A stretch of 64,000 nucleotides of DNA from Cellvibrio fontiphilus_A (GCF_042646205.1 NZ_JBHRTF010000015.1:1-64000); one strand, 5' to 3'. Shown: positions 1-8,794, counted from the first letter of the stretch. The notes: a model not told the origin generated them from the letters alone. Translations and numbers: made by a program.

Positions 1-43
1 CATTTGAGCCTCGGGATGAAAACTCCGGAAGAAATGCATGAAA

Positions 44-70
44 AAGCCAGCTCTTTGTAGGAGCTGGCTT
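44..70 (-). terminator. Intrinsic terminator after the Yip1-like gene
   Basis: A perfect 10-bp inverted repeat (AAGCCAGCTC / GAGCTGGCTT) with a 7-base loop. On the minus strand the second arm runs into a short T tract (A run at 41-45). It lies about 100 bases past the stop of the Yip1-like gene. The plus-strand flank is also A/T rich, so it may work in both directions. Confidence 0.7.
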
Positions 71-167
71 AAACAAAAACCGTCAACTTATTTTAGGACG
101 GGACATCGATTAGCTGTCAATAAGTTTGTTGCAGTGCAATCGCAGCCAGAAAGATTACGAAGTTCTA

Positions 168-767
168 CTAGCCTGCATATGCAGGGCCAAAACCAAAACT
201 CCAAATCAACACGGTAATTGCCATCAGCGCGACAAACATTACCAGCCCGATGGTGAGGATGGAGCTGGCATACACAAACCCTTCGTCTTCCGGGATTTTC
301 ATAAAAATAGGGATGCCGGTGTAAAGCAAGTAGACGGTATAAAACACGGCTCCTATGCCCACCAACATAACCAGAATAACGTTGGGATAAAGCGCACATA
401 GCCCCGCCACAAACAGAGGGGTTGCAGTATAGGCGGCAAATACAATCGAACGGGCAAGGCCAGGCGATGAATCATAAGTGCGCGACATCCAATCGATAAA
501 TGCGCCCATAACCCCAACGCCAGCCAATAGCGCCAGGTACATTAAACTACTCATGATCAAGGCGCTGGATTCGGTAAGTGTTACCGGATCACCATTACCC
601 ACCACCCAGCCAACTTTGGTGGTGCCTATATACATGGAAACCGGAGGGATTAACGCCAGAAATAACACATGGGCAAAATACAAATGGGAAACCGATTCTT
701 GGGTATCGCGAATTTCTTCCCATTCTTTATGAGGATGGGTAAACAGCCCTGCAACATGAGAAATCAT
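168..767 (-). CDS. Yip1 family integral membrane protein
   Basis: A 199-residue protein with about five hydrophobic segments and no enzyme motif. The short soluble N-terminus (SHVAGLFTHPHKEWEEIR) followed by clustered helices is typical of bacterial Yip1-domain (DUF1282-like) inner-membrane proteins, whose role is poorly known. The ATG at 767 is chosen because GGAGGAAAG sits directly upstream; an in-frame TTG at 782 lies before that site and is unlikely. The gene follows the cytochrome oxidase assembly genes on the same strand after a gap of about 240 bases, so it probably has its own promoter. Family assignment is fairly sure; function is not known. Confidence 0.75.
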   Translation of the reverse strand: MISHVAGLFTHPHKEWEEIRDTQESVSHLYFAHVLFLALIPPVSMYIGTTKVGWVVGNGDPVTLTESSALIMSSLMYLALLAGVGVMGAFIDWMSRTYDSSPGLARSIVFAAYTATPLFVAGLCALYPNVILVMLVGIGAVFYTVYLLYTGIPIFMKIPEDEGFVYASSILTIGLVMFVALMAITVLIWSFGFGPAYAG

Positions 768-1004
768 ACTTTCCTCCAGCAACTCTGCGACAGTTATTCA
801 CTATTAAAATCTTGAGCATTTGTGTGGCGTATAAAAACATTAGTCTCACAATTTCAGTATATAGCCTTAATAGAAACGCCTCCTCCGCCTTACTAGATCA
901 AATACTGTTAAAAAAATTATCAGAGATAACCGCGTCATACAGCGACTGATATTTCTCTTCTAACACACCGCCTTATAAAAATTTATACAGCTAAAAAACT
1001 ACTA

Positions 1005-1676
1005 TCAATTCTGCAGCATCACATTCATATCGGCGGCCAGCTCCGCCACCGCAAAGGGCGGCGCAAAGCTGCCCGCGTATTCCCCCTGAGGGTTGACGAT
1101 AAACACCCGGGTAGAGTGATTGACCTGATAGTGCTCACCACTGCCCTGCGGCATATCGATGCCCCAAGGGACTCTTAATAATTTACCGTCAATAATGGCA
1201 GAGCGATCATAGGCGGCACCAAAAAATTGCGCAGTTCGCGCCAGCTCTGCATTAGCGCCGCTCAGCGCGATAATATCGGGGTGGAAAAAATTCACGTAAT
1301 CGCCCAACTTTTCCAGGCTGTCGCGCTCCGGGTCGACACTGATAAATACGATTTGCAGGCCAGAACTATCGCCCACCTCACGCAATAATTTTCCTAACTT
1401 TTGCAATTCCAGCGGGCAAATATCCGGGCAGGAGGTAAAACCAAAAAAAATGAGCGACCATCGCCCGCGCCAGAGTTCCGGTGTCAGTGGCTTGCCCTCT
1501 TGGTTGCGCAAATCCAATGCGGGGATTTTTTTGGCAGATGGTAATAATTGTGCGTATTCATAGCCAGGCGGCGTTTGGCGGCTGGCAACATAAATGCCTA
1601 GCACCAGGCCAAATACAATAACGGCAAGGTAAAGCAAGTGGTGGGGCGACCATAGGCCGCGAGTTTTATTGCTCAT
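1005..1676 (-). CDS. SCO1/SenC family copper chaperone
   Basis: A 223-residue membrane-anchored thioredoxin-fold protein that delivers copper to, or reduces, the CuA centre of cytochrome oxidase subunit II. One N-terminal transmembrane helix (about residues 12-32) is followed by the Sco domain. The copper-binding CPDIC motif sits in FTSCPDICP near residue 80, and a conserved distal His lies in the QVNHSTRVFIV stretch near residue 190. The start overlaps the end of the PCu(A)C gene by 11 bases and has AAGG in front of it, so the two are translationally coupled. As the last gene of the oxidase assembly series it fits CuA insertion. Confidence in the family is high. Confidence 0.92.
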   Translation of the reverse strand: MSNKTRGLWSPHHLLYLAVIVFGLVLGIYVASRQTPPGYEYAQLLPSAKKIPALDLRNQEGKPLTPELWRGRWSLIFFGFTSCPDICPLELQKLGKLLREVGDSSGLQIVFISVDPERDSLEKLGDYVNFFHPDIIALSGANAELARTAQFFGAAYDRSAIIDGKLLRVPWGIDMPQGSGEHYQVNHSTRVFIVNPQGEYAGSFAPPFAVAELAADMNVMLQN

Positions 1677-2196
1677 CGGCAGCCTTTTTTACCGGAACAC
1701 GCAGAGTCAACTGCGTACTGTCAGAAAAATCAAAAACGATATTGACACTGTCATTGAGGCGCAGCGGTGTTTTGGCTCCCACCAACATCAAATGCAAACC
1801 GCCGGGTGTTAACTGCAATTCGCTCTGCGCAGGAATATAAAGTGTATCGCGATGGTCCATATAAACCTTGTCGCCCTCGCGTCGGGTTTGATGCATCATC
1901 ACCTGCGCACAACAATCTGCGGTCACTGCCACAATCACTTTTTCCTCCTGCGCGCGATTGTGAAAATCCATATAAGCAGCATTAACCGCGGCTCCCGGCG
2001 GCGCTAATTTAATCCAGGCATTGGTAACCAATAATGAATCCGCTGCATCAGCCTGAGCAAAAGCAATTGCCAGCGATAAAAAAAACCAACCAAAAGAAAA
2101 AACAATACCCCGCTTAAATAGCCGGTTAAAAAACCTTGCTCGCAATAAATAGTTAATTCGCAATAAATGGTTAATTGGCAAAGTACGCAAGCACAT
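1666..2196 (-). CDS. PCu(A)C periplasmic copper chaperone
   Basis: A 176-residue protein of the PCu(A)C (DUF461) family, which binds Cu(I) in the periplasm and passes it to Sco or directly to CuA. The copper ligands follow the family pattern of a His/Met pair (MMHQT), a downstream Met (KVYMDH) and a late His-Met pair (GGLHLMLVG). The N-terminus is a signal/anchor with an unusually long basic leader. That leader is partly encoded by an 18-bp tandem repeat (peptide INHLLR then INYLLR), so the start is uncertain; 2196 has GGTGG six bases upstream, but a later TTG start is possible. It overlaps ctaB by 26 bases and the Sco gene by 11. Confidence 0.88.
   Translation of the reverse strand: MCLRTLPINHLLRINYLLRARFFNRLFKRGIVFSFGWFFLSLAIAFAQADAADSLLVTNAWIKLAPPGAAVNAAYMDFHNRAQEEKVIVAVTADCCAQVMMHQTRREGDKVYMDHRDTLYIPAQSELQLTPGGLHLMLVGAKTPLRLNDSVNIVFDFSDSTQLTLRVPVKKAADEQ
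2142..2177. repeat. Two-copy 18-bp tandem repeat across ctaB end
   Basis: Units at 2142-2159 and 2160-2177 match at 16 of 18 positions (GCAATAAATAGTTAATTC and GCAATAAATGGTTAATTG). The repeat lies in the overlap of the end of ctaB and the start of the PCu(A)C gene. Because the unit is a multiple of three it keeps the chaperone frame open, adding a repeated hexapeptide to its leader. It looks like a recent slippage duplication. Confidence 0.8.
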
Positions 2197-3097
2197 AATG
2201 GTCCACCAATAGCGCCACGAATAGCAGCATTAAATGCACAATAGAAAAACGGAAGGTTGCAATGGCGGCATTGGCATCCGGCGAGAATTTCAACCGCCAT
2301 GCATGGCGAATAAAAACACCGTTTAAATACAAACTTGCCAGCAGGTAAACCACGCCTGCCATACCGATTAAGTAGGGCAACCAACAGACGGCCATCAATA
2401 AAAAGGTGTAGAGCAGAATAAGCGTTTTAGTAAATTCTATGCCGTGAGTGACCGGTAACATGGGAATATTTGCTTTGGCATAATCATTCACGCGATGTAT
2501 AGCCAAGGCCCAAAAATGTGGTGGAGTCCAGGCAAATACAATCATCATCAACAGCAGCGCTTCGCTGGTTACACTGCCAGTAATTGCCGTCCAACCCAAC
2601 ACTGGCGGCAATGCACCGGCGACACCACCAATCACAATATTCTGTGGTGTAGCGCGTTTGAGTAGCAGCGTATACACCACCGCGTAACCAAATAATCCCA
2701 ACAACGTTAAATAGGCTGTCAGCGGGTTAACCGCCAAAAGCAGCAATAAAAAACCGGCAACCGCAAGCACACAGGCAAAAATAATGGCCTGCTGATTGGT
2801 TAGCCGGCCTTTGGGCAGAGGGCGCATATAAGTGCGCGCCATTTGCGCATCAATTTTTTGATCGAGTATGTGATTAAACGCGGCGGCAGCACCGGACACC
2901 ATGGCGATGCCAATACTCGCCGTTGTTATTAACCAAAGGTCGGGCAACCCAGGCGACGCTAACATCATGCCCACCCCCGCCGTTAGCACGAGCAGTGCAA
3001 CTACCTTGGGTTTGGTTAACTGATAGTAAGCGCGCGCGTAGCTATTAATGTCCGCGCGCCAACTAACACTCGGCGATATATTTTTGATTGTGGCCAT
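2171..3097 (-). CDS. ctaB: Protoheme IX farnesyltransferase (heme O synthase)
   Basis: A 308-residue inner-membrane UbiA-superfamily prenyltransferase that adds a farnesyl group to protoheme to give heme O, the first step towards heme A of the oxidase. It has about nine transmembrane helices. The substrate-binding Asp-rich motif is NHILDQKIDAQMART near residue 100, and a second conserved region carries FAWTPPHFWALAIHR and YAKANIPMLPVTHG. The ATG at 3097 follows GGAGAAGG. It overlaps ctaA by 35 bases and the downstream chaperone by 26, so the genes are co-translated. The same family is called cyoE when next to a bo3 oxidase; beside aa3 genes ctaB is the better name. Confidence 0.95.
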   Translation of the reverse strand: MATIKNISPSVSWRADINSYARAYYQLTKPKVVALLVLTAGVGMMLASPGLPDLWLITTASIGIAMVSGAAAAFNHILDQKIDAQMARTYMRPLPKGRLTNQQAIIFACVLAVAGFLLLLLAVNPLTAYLTLLGLFGYAVVYTLLLKRATPQNIVIGGVAGALPPVLGWTAITGSVTSEALLLMMIVFAWTPPHFWALAIHRVNDYAKANIPMLPVTHGIEFTKTLILLYTFLLMAVCWLPYLIGMAGVVYLLASLYLNGVFIRHAWRLKFSPDANAAIATFRFSIVHLMLLFVALLVDHYVLAYFAN

Positions 3098-4112
3098 AAA
3101 CCTTCTCCGGATTACGCAAAACCATTTGCCGTAAAAATACCAAGAGCAACATCAACAAATTAGCGGCGACCAGGTTGTGCGCTACCGCGTTCCACAGCGG
3201 CACCAGCGCAACAATATTGATCAAGCCCAAGGTGATTTGTAACAGTAATAAAAAACCCATGGCGAGCACCAAGCGCTGCATCACTCGCGTTTGTGCATTG
3301 CGCCAGCACACGCATAAAAAACTTCCCAACACCAACAGCGTCACAATCGCACCTATGCGATGCAATACATGAATACTCATGCGCGCCTCATAAGGCAAGA
3401 CGCCATATTCATAAGTCTCATGCCCAAGCGGTAAATGAAATACTTGTGCGAACGAAAAACGCTCCTGCCAACCCGGCTCACAAAACGGCAATTGATTGCA
3501 CACCGCGGCGGCGTAATTTGTGGATGTCCAACCACCCAAGGCAATTTGCGCAATAACCACCAGCAAGCTAACCACACCAAATCCTATCCATTTAGCCAAG
3601 GCCGGCTCAGCCAATGTTTTGGCAGCAACGGCAGATGATGATTGAGCCTCCCAACTTATTTCAGCGCGCAATAATGCAAGTAAACACAACAGGGTGAATC
3701 CACCCAATAAATGAGCCAGCACAATCAGCGGCAACAAATTTAATGTCACCGTCCACATGCCTAATGCCGCTTGGAAAATGACCAACAACAATAACGAAGA
3801 TGCCAAGATGCGATAGCGCTTTAACCAATGACTGGCGATAAAAATAGCCAGCACGGCAAGGCCCAATACACCAGCGATATAACGATGCAACATTTCATTG
3901 CGCGCCTTGTAAGGATCAACTTCTAGATGCGGATATTTTTCCTGGGCATCGGCAATGTGATGATCCAATACCGGTGCGTGAAATTTCCCATAACAACCGG
4001 GCCAATCCGGGCAGCCTAACCCCGCATCGGTCAAACGGGTGTAGGCGCCCAGGGCGATAACGGCGAGCGTCAACACCAGGGTAAAATTCACCAACGCCGA
4101 AAATATTTTCAT
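3063..4112 (-). CDS. ctaA: Heme A synthase
   Basis: A 349-residue membrane protein of the COX15/CtaA family, which oxidises the C8 methyl of heme O to give heme A. It has about eight transmembrane helices in two similar halves. Family hallmarks are GAYTRLTDAGLGCPDWPGC near the N-terminus, the heme-ligand regions EMLHRYIAG and HVLHRIGA, and QIALGGWTSTNYAAAVC in the second half. The start overlaps the preceding stop as ATGA, showing translational coupling. With ctaB just downstream, this pair makes the heme A used by the subunit I encoded at 7.2-8.8 kb. Confidence 0.95.
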   Translation of the reverse strand: MKIFSALVNFTLVLTLAVIALGAYTRLTDAGLGCPDWPGCYGKFHAPVLDHHIADAQEKYPHLEVDPYKARNEMLHRYIAGVLGLAVLAIFIASHWLKRYRILASSLLLLVIFQAALGMWTVTLNLLPLIVLAHLLGGFTLLCLLALLRAEISWEAQSSSAVAAKTLAEPALAKWIGFGVVSLLVVIAQIALGGWTSTNYAAAVCNQLPFCEPGWQERFSFAQVFHLPLGHETYEYGVLPYEARMSIHVLHRIGAIVTLLVLGSFLCVCWRNAQTRVMQRLVLAMGFLLLLQITLGLINIVALVPLWNAVAHNLVAANLLMLLLVFLRQMVLRNPEKVYGHNQKYIAEC

Positions 4113-4627
4113 GTTCCGCTCCTGTCGTAATTCATTAAACGCAACAGGTCGGTGCGAATATCCTTGGCAATATGCTGCATTTGTTGCGCATCTTCACTGA
4201 CGGGATAACGCAATAGCGCAAGTCCATCGCGATTAACAATGACAATTTGGTTTTGTAATTGCTGCGCAAGAATATTTTTTTCCAACCAATGGAGCGCAGA
4301 AAATTCATGTAACCCTTGGGGTGTTTGTGGTGCCATCACCAAGGGCTGAATTTGCAATTGTTTGCGCCCAAGGCCGGTATAGAGTTGCTGCAGGCTATAC
4401 AACGCTTGTTGGCAGGCTTGGGCACAAGTTTCAGGGGCGACATAAACCAAGCGCCAGGCAGCGGCATTGGCTTCTGCATTTGGCAACAGCTCGATTTCAT
4501 GCTCCAGCCAATAACCTTTATTGACCGCGTGGTGACTAAACCAACCCATCGCCAAACTAAGTTTGGCAGCTGCAAGTGGAACCAAGGCGCAAAGTAAAAA
4601 TAAACTGAAAAATTTACGGCTGGTCAT
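4109..4627 (-). CDS. Oxidase-cluster membrane-anchored protein, unnamed
   Basis: A 172-residue protein with one N-terminal hydrophobic anchor (about residues 7-26) and a periplasmic domain. The segment WRLVYVAPETCAQACQQALY resembles a thioredoxin/Sco-like fold in which a CxxxC pair sits at the start of the helix, and the C-terminal part (IVNRDGLALLRYP) looks like the end of such a fold. Proteins of this kind are often found between SURF1 and CtaA genes in Pseudomonas-type oxidase clusters. I know of no established activity. A role in redox or copper handling during oxidase assembly is an inference from the CxxxC and context. It overlaps SURF1 by 14 bases and ctaA by 4. Confidence 0.75.
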   Translation of the reverse strand: MTSRKFFSLFLLCALVPLAAAKLSLAMGWFSHHAVNKGYWLEHEIELLPNAEANAAAWRLVYVAPETCAQACQQALYSLQQLYTGLGRKQLQIQPLVMAPQTPQGLHEFSALHWLEKNILAQQLQNQIVIVNRDGLALLRYPVSEDAQQMQHIAKDIRTDLLRLMNYDRSGT

Positions 4628-5396
4628 GACTCAGCTCCTTGGTTGAACTGGCGGCCAAACTGATCACTACCACCGCGAATGCCAATAAACCCCATTGCAA
4701 TGCATAAGCCTGATGCCGCTCTGGAGGCAAAATCACCGGTTCATAGTGCACAACAAAAGGCGATTGCTGTTGCTGAAAAATAACTCCCGACGTATTTAAC
4801 ACCGGCAAATATGCAGCCAGGTTTTTTGCATCCAACTGTTGAATACGCATAGGCCAGGTGCCTTTATCTTCAATATTAGTTCCCAATAACAAACCCGTGG
4901 GTTTTGTGCGAAAAATTCCTTCAATAATCAATGAGGCAGGAATATGAACCCGGGGTAATTCTTCACGCCGTGCAGGTGCAGCGACCCACCCCAAATTAAC
5001 CAACACTGTCGAAGAGTTGTTATGCACATCGCTATGACTGGAGGTTTTTTTTACAACAATTGGCGATGCAACTTCCTCTACGGCAACAATGACATCGTAA
5101 CCAATGCGACCATCAACTAATTGATTATCCAGCAGCCAGACCATTGGGCTAATCCAGCGCGCAGAAAACTTCAGGGAAACACCATCCAGTTCTTGGATAT
5201 CAAATGCAGTCAATTGGTTAAACGCAAAGGGGCCAGCAGAATTCCACTGGGCAATACGCTCCAGCGTTTGTTTCTTTTCACTCGCACGCGACAATTGCCA
5301 CAGCGACAATGACATCAGAAATGCCGTAGCCAGCAAACTTACAACAACCCAGTGCCAGCGAATTACCCAATAGCGATTGAAGGCTATAATTGTCAT
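4614..5396 (-). CDS. SURF1 family cytochrome oxidase assembly protein
   Basis: A 260-residue protein with a transmembrane helix at each end and a periplasmic domain between, the standard SURF1 topology. SURF1 helps insert heme A into subunit I. Recognisable family stretches are VWLLDNQLVDGRIGYDVIV, VLVNLGWVAAPARREELP, and a C-terminal HQAYALQWGLLAFAVVV helix. The ATG at 5396 has GGAGGT just upstream. It opens the assembly gene series (SURF1, CxxxC protein, ctaA, ctaB, PCu(A)C, Sco), all with overlapping ends. Its start is only 26 bases from that of the divergent DUF2909 gene, so its promoter must lie inside that gene. Confidence 0.92.
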   Translation of the reverse strand: MTIIAFNRYWVIRWHWVVVSLLATAFLMSLSLWQLSRASEKKQTLERIAQWNSAGPFAFNQLTAFDIQELDGVSLKFSARWISPMVWLLDNQLVDGRIGYDVIVAVEEVASPIVVKKTSSHSDVHNNSSTVLVNLGWVAAPARREELPRVHIPASLIIEGIFRTKPTGLLLGTNIEDKGTWPMRIQQLDAKNLAAYLPVLNTSGVIFQQQQSPFVVHYEPVILPPERHQAYALQWGLLAFAVVVISLAASSTKELSHDQP

Positions 5397-5422
5397 ACCT
5401 CCACTCCTGCATAGGATTTATT

Positions 5423-5632
5423 ATGTTCATTAAAATTGTGCTGATCGTTTTACTGGCGCTGGTGGTTATTAGTCTATTTCAAGCTTTATTTGTCATGATC
5501 AAAAACGATGATAAAGCGCCGCAGATGTCGAAATTTTTAGGGCGACGCCTATTTTTCTCTGTAGCTGTTGTATTGCTGCTTATTATTCTGTTACTAACCG
5601 GTGTAATCACACCACACCCACGGCCTTATTAA
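5423..5632 (+). CDS. DUF2909 family small membrane protein
   Basis: A 69-residue protein with two transmembrane helices, each about 20 residues, separated by a short charged loop containing KNDDKAPQMSKFLGRR. This matches the DUF2909 family, small twin-helix proteins found beside cytochrome oxidase genes in Pseudomonas and relatives; no function is established. The ATG at 5423 has AGGA six bases upstream and is preferred to an earlier in-frame codon at 5390 that would overlap SURF1. It is the only plus-strand gene in the oxidase region and is followed by its own terminator. Confidence 0.8.
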   Translation: MFIKIVLIVLLALVVISLFQALFVMIKNDDKAPQMSKFLGRRLFFSVAVVLLLIILLLTGVITPHPRPY

Positions 5633-5674
5633 GGCTGCACTTTATTGTGTAATACACCAGCAATAGCACGCACA

Positions 5675-5704
5675 AAAAATGTTCCTGTTCTTAGGGGCAT
5701 TTTT
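5675..5704 (+). terminator. Intrinsic terminator of the DUF2909 gene
   Basis: A 12-bp stem (AAAAATGTTCCT with AGGGGCATTTTT) with a 6-base loop. The plus-strand RNA pairs fully if two G-U pairs are allowed, and the second arm ends in a T run. The two wobble pairs would be mismatches in the minus-strand RNA, so it is oriented for the plus-strand gene. Confidence 0.65.
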
Positions 5705-5712
5705 ATACAACT

Positions 5713-6594
5713 TTATAAAACATACACAAACACAAACAAGTTAAGCCAGACCACATCCACAAAGTGCCAATACCAGGCTGCGGCCTGAAAACCAAAATGA
5801 CGCTCGGGGGTAAAATGGCCTTTGATTAAAATGCGTAAAAATATAATGAGTAAAAAAATTGTTCCCAAGGTAACGTGTAAACCATGAAAACCGGTCAGCA
5901 GAAAAAAGGTATTGCCGTACACACCAGAATCCAAACGCAAACCTAAATCATTATAGGCATGCATATATTCGTATCCCTGCAAGGATAAAAATAATACCCC
6001 CAGCACTATAGTTAACATCATAAAAAAGCCGAGCTGGGTATGTTTATTGTTTTCAATACCTATATGGGCAATTTGCAGGGTAATAGAAGAGGCCAATAAG
6101 ATCAGGGTGTTGTACAGGGGAATCCCCTCCCAAGGCATAGCGTTGGTCTCCAACCCGCCTGGTGTTTTTTCCAACGGCCAGATAGCTTCAAAATCCGGCC
6201 AGAGAATTTCTCCCGTCATCACGTTATTTCCTGCTCCATCCAGCCAAGGTACAGAAATAATACGGGCATAAAAAAGTGCGCCAAAAAAAGCGCCAAAAAA
6301 CATTACCTCTGAAAAAATAAACCAACTCATACCCTGGCGAAAGGAGCGATCCATCTGCGAACTATAAAGTCCAGCCATGGATTCATCGATAACATTTTTA
6401 AACCAGCCAAATAACATATAACACAGGAGTGCAAGACCAATGATAAGTAAATAGCCGCCTGCACCATGCTGATCTTTAGCCAGGTCATTCACCAGCAAGG
6501 CAGCTCCAATGCCAATAGTAAATAAGGATATAGCCCCAACAATTGGCCAGACACTCTGCTCGGGAACATAGTAACGCTCATGATCAATTTTCAT
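5713..6594 (-). CDS. ctaE: Cytochrome c oxidase subunit III
   Basis: A 293-residue seven-helix subunit of the aa3 oxidase that stabilises subunit I and its proton uptake. Features of the family include RQGMSWFIFSEVMFFGAFFG (the conserved lipid/proton-path Glu region), LTGFHGLHVTLG and a C-terminal AAWYWHFVDVVWLNLF. AGGAG precedes the ATG at 6594. It follows ctaG by 27 bases in the structural operon coxB-coxA-ctaG-coxC. Also named coxC. Confidence 0.96.
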   Translation of the reverse strand: MKIDHERYYVPEQSVWPIVGAISLFTIGIGAALLVNDLAKDQHGAGGYLLIIGLALLCYMLFGWFKNVIDESMAGLYSSQMDRSFRQGMSWFIFSEVMFFGAFFGALFYARIISVPWLDGAGNNVMTGEILWPDFEAIWPLEKTPGGLETNAMPWEGIPLYNTLILLASSITLQIAHIGIENNKHTQLGFFMMLTIVLGVLFLSLQGYEYMHAYNDLGLRLDSGVYGNTFFLLTGFHGLHVTLGTIFLLIIFLRILIKGHFTPERHFGFQAAAWYWHFVDVVWLNLFVFVYVL

Positions 6595-6621
6595 CGTGAA
6601 TTCTCCTATCGGCCATGCGAA

Positions 6622-7149
6622 CTAGCGCCCGACTAGCTGTGGGGTATTTTTATATAAGCGGTACGAAAGCGTGATGGTGGAAAAATGCGCAGGCAATTTT
6701 GGATCCACATAAAATTGCACTGGCATCGCCCTGCGCTCATGCGCATCCAAGGGTTGCTCGGTAAAACAAAAACATTCGATTTTAATAAAATATTTTGCTG
6801 CCTCACCCGGCGATACTGAAGGTACCGCCCGCCCTACCATCGCCATATCGGTAGGGTTCTCCACCATAAAATTAATGACTTGTACCTGCCCTGGGTGAAT
6901 GCTGATATGCGCCACCTCTGGAGCAAACGACCAGGGAATTGCGTCGTCGCGATTTGCTAAAAACTCCACTTTAATAGTGCGTGTCTCATCCACCGCGGCA
7001 CGGGTTACCGCAGGCTGGTTGCTGGTTTTACCGTTAATACCTGTAATTTCACAAAACACATCGTAGAGCGGCACCAAGGCATAGCCAAATGCAAACATAG
7101 CGATGCATATAATGACTAACCTGCGCACTAATCTAGTGTTGGAAACCAT
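6622..7149 (-). CDS. ctaG: Cytochrome oxidase copper chaperone CtaG/Cox11
   Basis: A 175-residue protein with one N-terminal transmembrane helix and a periplasmic immunoglobulin-like domain; it delivers Cu(I) to the CuB site of subunit I. The copper-binding motif CFCF is present in KIECFCFTEQPL, and YDVFCEITGINGKT just after the helix is characteristic. The ATG at 7149 is chosen because it follows a strong GGGGAGGG site and gives the family's usual length; a longer frame back to 7269 would run into coxA and adds a non-conserved leader. It sits between subunits I and III, the usual Cox11 position. Confidence 0.93.
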   Translation of the reverse strand: MVSNTRLVRRLVIICIAMFAFGYALVPLYDVFCEITGINGKTSNQPAVTRAAVDETRTIKVEFLANRDDAIPWSFAPEVAHISIHPGQVQVINFMVENPTDMAMVGRAVPSVSPGEAAKYFIKIECFCFTEQPLDAHERRAMPVQFYVDPKLPAHFSTITLSYRLYKNTPQLVGR

Positions 7150-7184
7150 GCGCCCTCCCCACCCCTGGCAAAGAATTCGCCGTT

Positions 7185-8792
7185 TTATTTCACCTGCGGT
7201 GGTGTTTGAAAGGTGTGGTAGGGCGCAGGCGATGGCACTTCCCACTCCAACCCCTGAGCCCCCTCCCACACCCTGTCAGTAGCCTTTTCACCTTTGCCTC
7301 GCATACAGCGCACCACCATCCATACAAAAATTAATTGCGATAAACCAAAGAGGAATCCACCAATACTGATAAAGGCGTTCATATCGGCAAATTGCAGCGC
7401 ATAATCAGGAATGCGCCGCGGCATCCCCGCCAGGCCAACAAAATGCATGGGGAAAAACAGCATGTTGACGGAAATAATTGAACACCAAAAATGGAGCTGG
7501 CCAATTTTTTCGCTGTACATCACACCAGTCCATTTTGGAATCCAATAATAAACACCGGAGATAATGCCAAACACAGCTCCCGTCACCAGCACATAGTGGA
7601 AATGCGCCACAACAAAATAGGTGTCGTGATATTGGAAATCCGCTGGCACTATCGCCAACATCAAACCGGACAGCCCACCAATAGTGAAGAGCACTATAAA
7701 GGCGAGCGCAAACATCATAGGCACTTCAAATGTCATAGCACCGCGCCACATAGTCGCCACCCAATTAAATACTTTTACACCCGTGGGAACGGCAATCAGC
7801 ATGGTGGCATACATAAAAAATAATTCTGCAGCGACAGGCATGCCTGTGGTGAACATGTGGTGCGCCCACACAATAAATGACAAGAGCGCAATGCTCGCGG
7901 TTGCAATCACCATTGATTCATAACCAAACAGAGGCTTGCGGGCAAAAGTAGGGATAATGCTGGAGACTATGCCAAAGGCCGGCAGAATCATGATGTACAC
8001 TTCGGGGTGACCAAAGAACCAGAAAATATGCTGGAACATGACTGGATCGCCACCACCGGCAGCATCAAAAAAGCTGGTGCCAAAATATTTATCCGTTAGC
8101 ACCATAGTCACTACGCCAGCCAGCACCGGCATTACTGCAATTAATAAAAATGCAGTGATTAACCAGGTCCACACAAATAGCGGGAGCTTCATCCAGGTCA
8201 TGCCCGGTGCACGCAAATTAAAAATAGTAACAATGACATTCATCGCCCCCATGATGGAGGAAATCCCCATCAAATGAACCGAGAAGACAAAAAAAGCAGT
8301 GCTGTCACTACTATAAGTAGTCGAGAGCGGCGCATAAAAAGTCCAACCTGCTGCTGGCGCTCCGCCTTCCATAAAAAAAGTCGATAACAAAATCGTAAAG
8401 GCAAATGGCAGTATCCAAAAACTCCAATTGTTCATGCGTGGCAATGCCATGTCAGGCGCACCAATCATGAGAGGGATCATCCAATTCGCCAAACCGACAA
8501 ATGCCGGCATAACTGCACCAAATACCATTACCAATCCATGCACAGTGGTTAGTTGGTTAAAAAAATGGGGATCAACGAATTGCAGGCCGGGCTGAAATAA
8601 TTCAGCGCGAATCATCATTGCCAAAATACCACCCGTAAACAGCATTAATAGCGAAAACAATAAATACAAGGTGCCAATATCTTTGTGATTGGTGGTGAAT
8701 AACCAACGGCTAATTCCACGCGGCTTGTGATCATGCGAATCATGGGAATGATCTGCATGCTGCTGATGTGAACTGATATTTTCTCTGCTCAT
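7185..8792 (-). CDS. ctaD: Cytochrome c oxidase subunit I
   Basis: A 535-residue catalytic subunit of an aa3-type oxidase holding heme a and the heme a3-CuB centre. It has 12 transmembrane helices. The low-spin heme His lies in TTVHGLVMVFG, the CuB/Tyr crosslink region in FGHPEVYIMILPAFG, the two CuB histidines in VWAHHMFTTG, and the heme a3/a ligands in HDTYFVVAHFHYVL. The Glu of the D channel is in the FGHPEVY segment, as in A1-type enzymes. Start at ATG 8792, two bases after the coxB stop. Also named coxA. Confidence 0.97.
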   Translation of the reverse strand: MSRENISSHQQHADHSHDSHDHKPRGISRWLFTTNHKDIGTLYLLFSLLMLFTGGILAMMIRAELFQPGLQFVDPHFFNQLTTVHGLVMVFGAVMPAFVGLANWMIPLMIGAPDMALPRMNNWSFWILPFAFTILLSTFFMEGGAPAAGWTFYAPLSTTYSSDSTAFFVFSVHLMGISSIMGAMNVIVTIFNLRAPGMTWMKLPLFVWTWLITAFLLIAVMPVLAGVVTMVLTDKYFGTSFFDAAGGGDPVMFQHIFWFFGHPEVYIMILPAFGIVSSIIPTFARKPLFGYESMVIATASIALLSFIVWAHHMFTTGMPVAAELFFMYATMLIAVPTGVKVFNWVATMWRGAMTFEVPMMFALAFIVLFTIGGLSGLMLAIVPADFQYHDTYFVVAHFHYVLVTGAVFGIISGVYYWIPKWTGVMYSEKIGQLHFWCSIISVNMLFFPMHFVGLAGMPRRIPDYALQFADMNAFISIGGFLFGLSQLIFVWMVVRCMRGKGEKATDRVWEGAQGLEWEVPSPAPYHTFQTPPQVK

Positions 8793-8794
8793 TA

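Noticed and set aside
2142..2177. CRISPR-like repeat
   Set aside because: Only two adjoining units with no spacer, inside coding sequence; a tandem duplication explains it.
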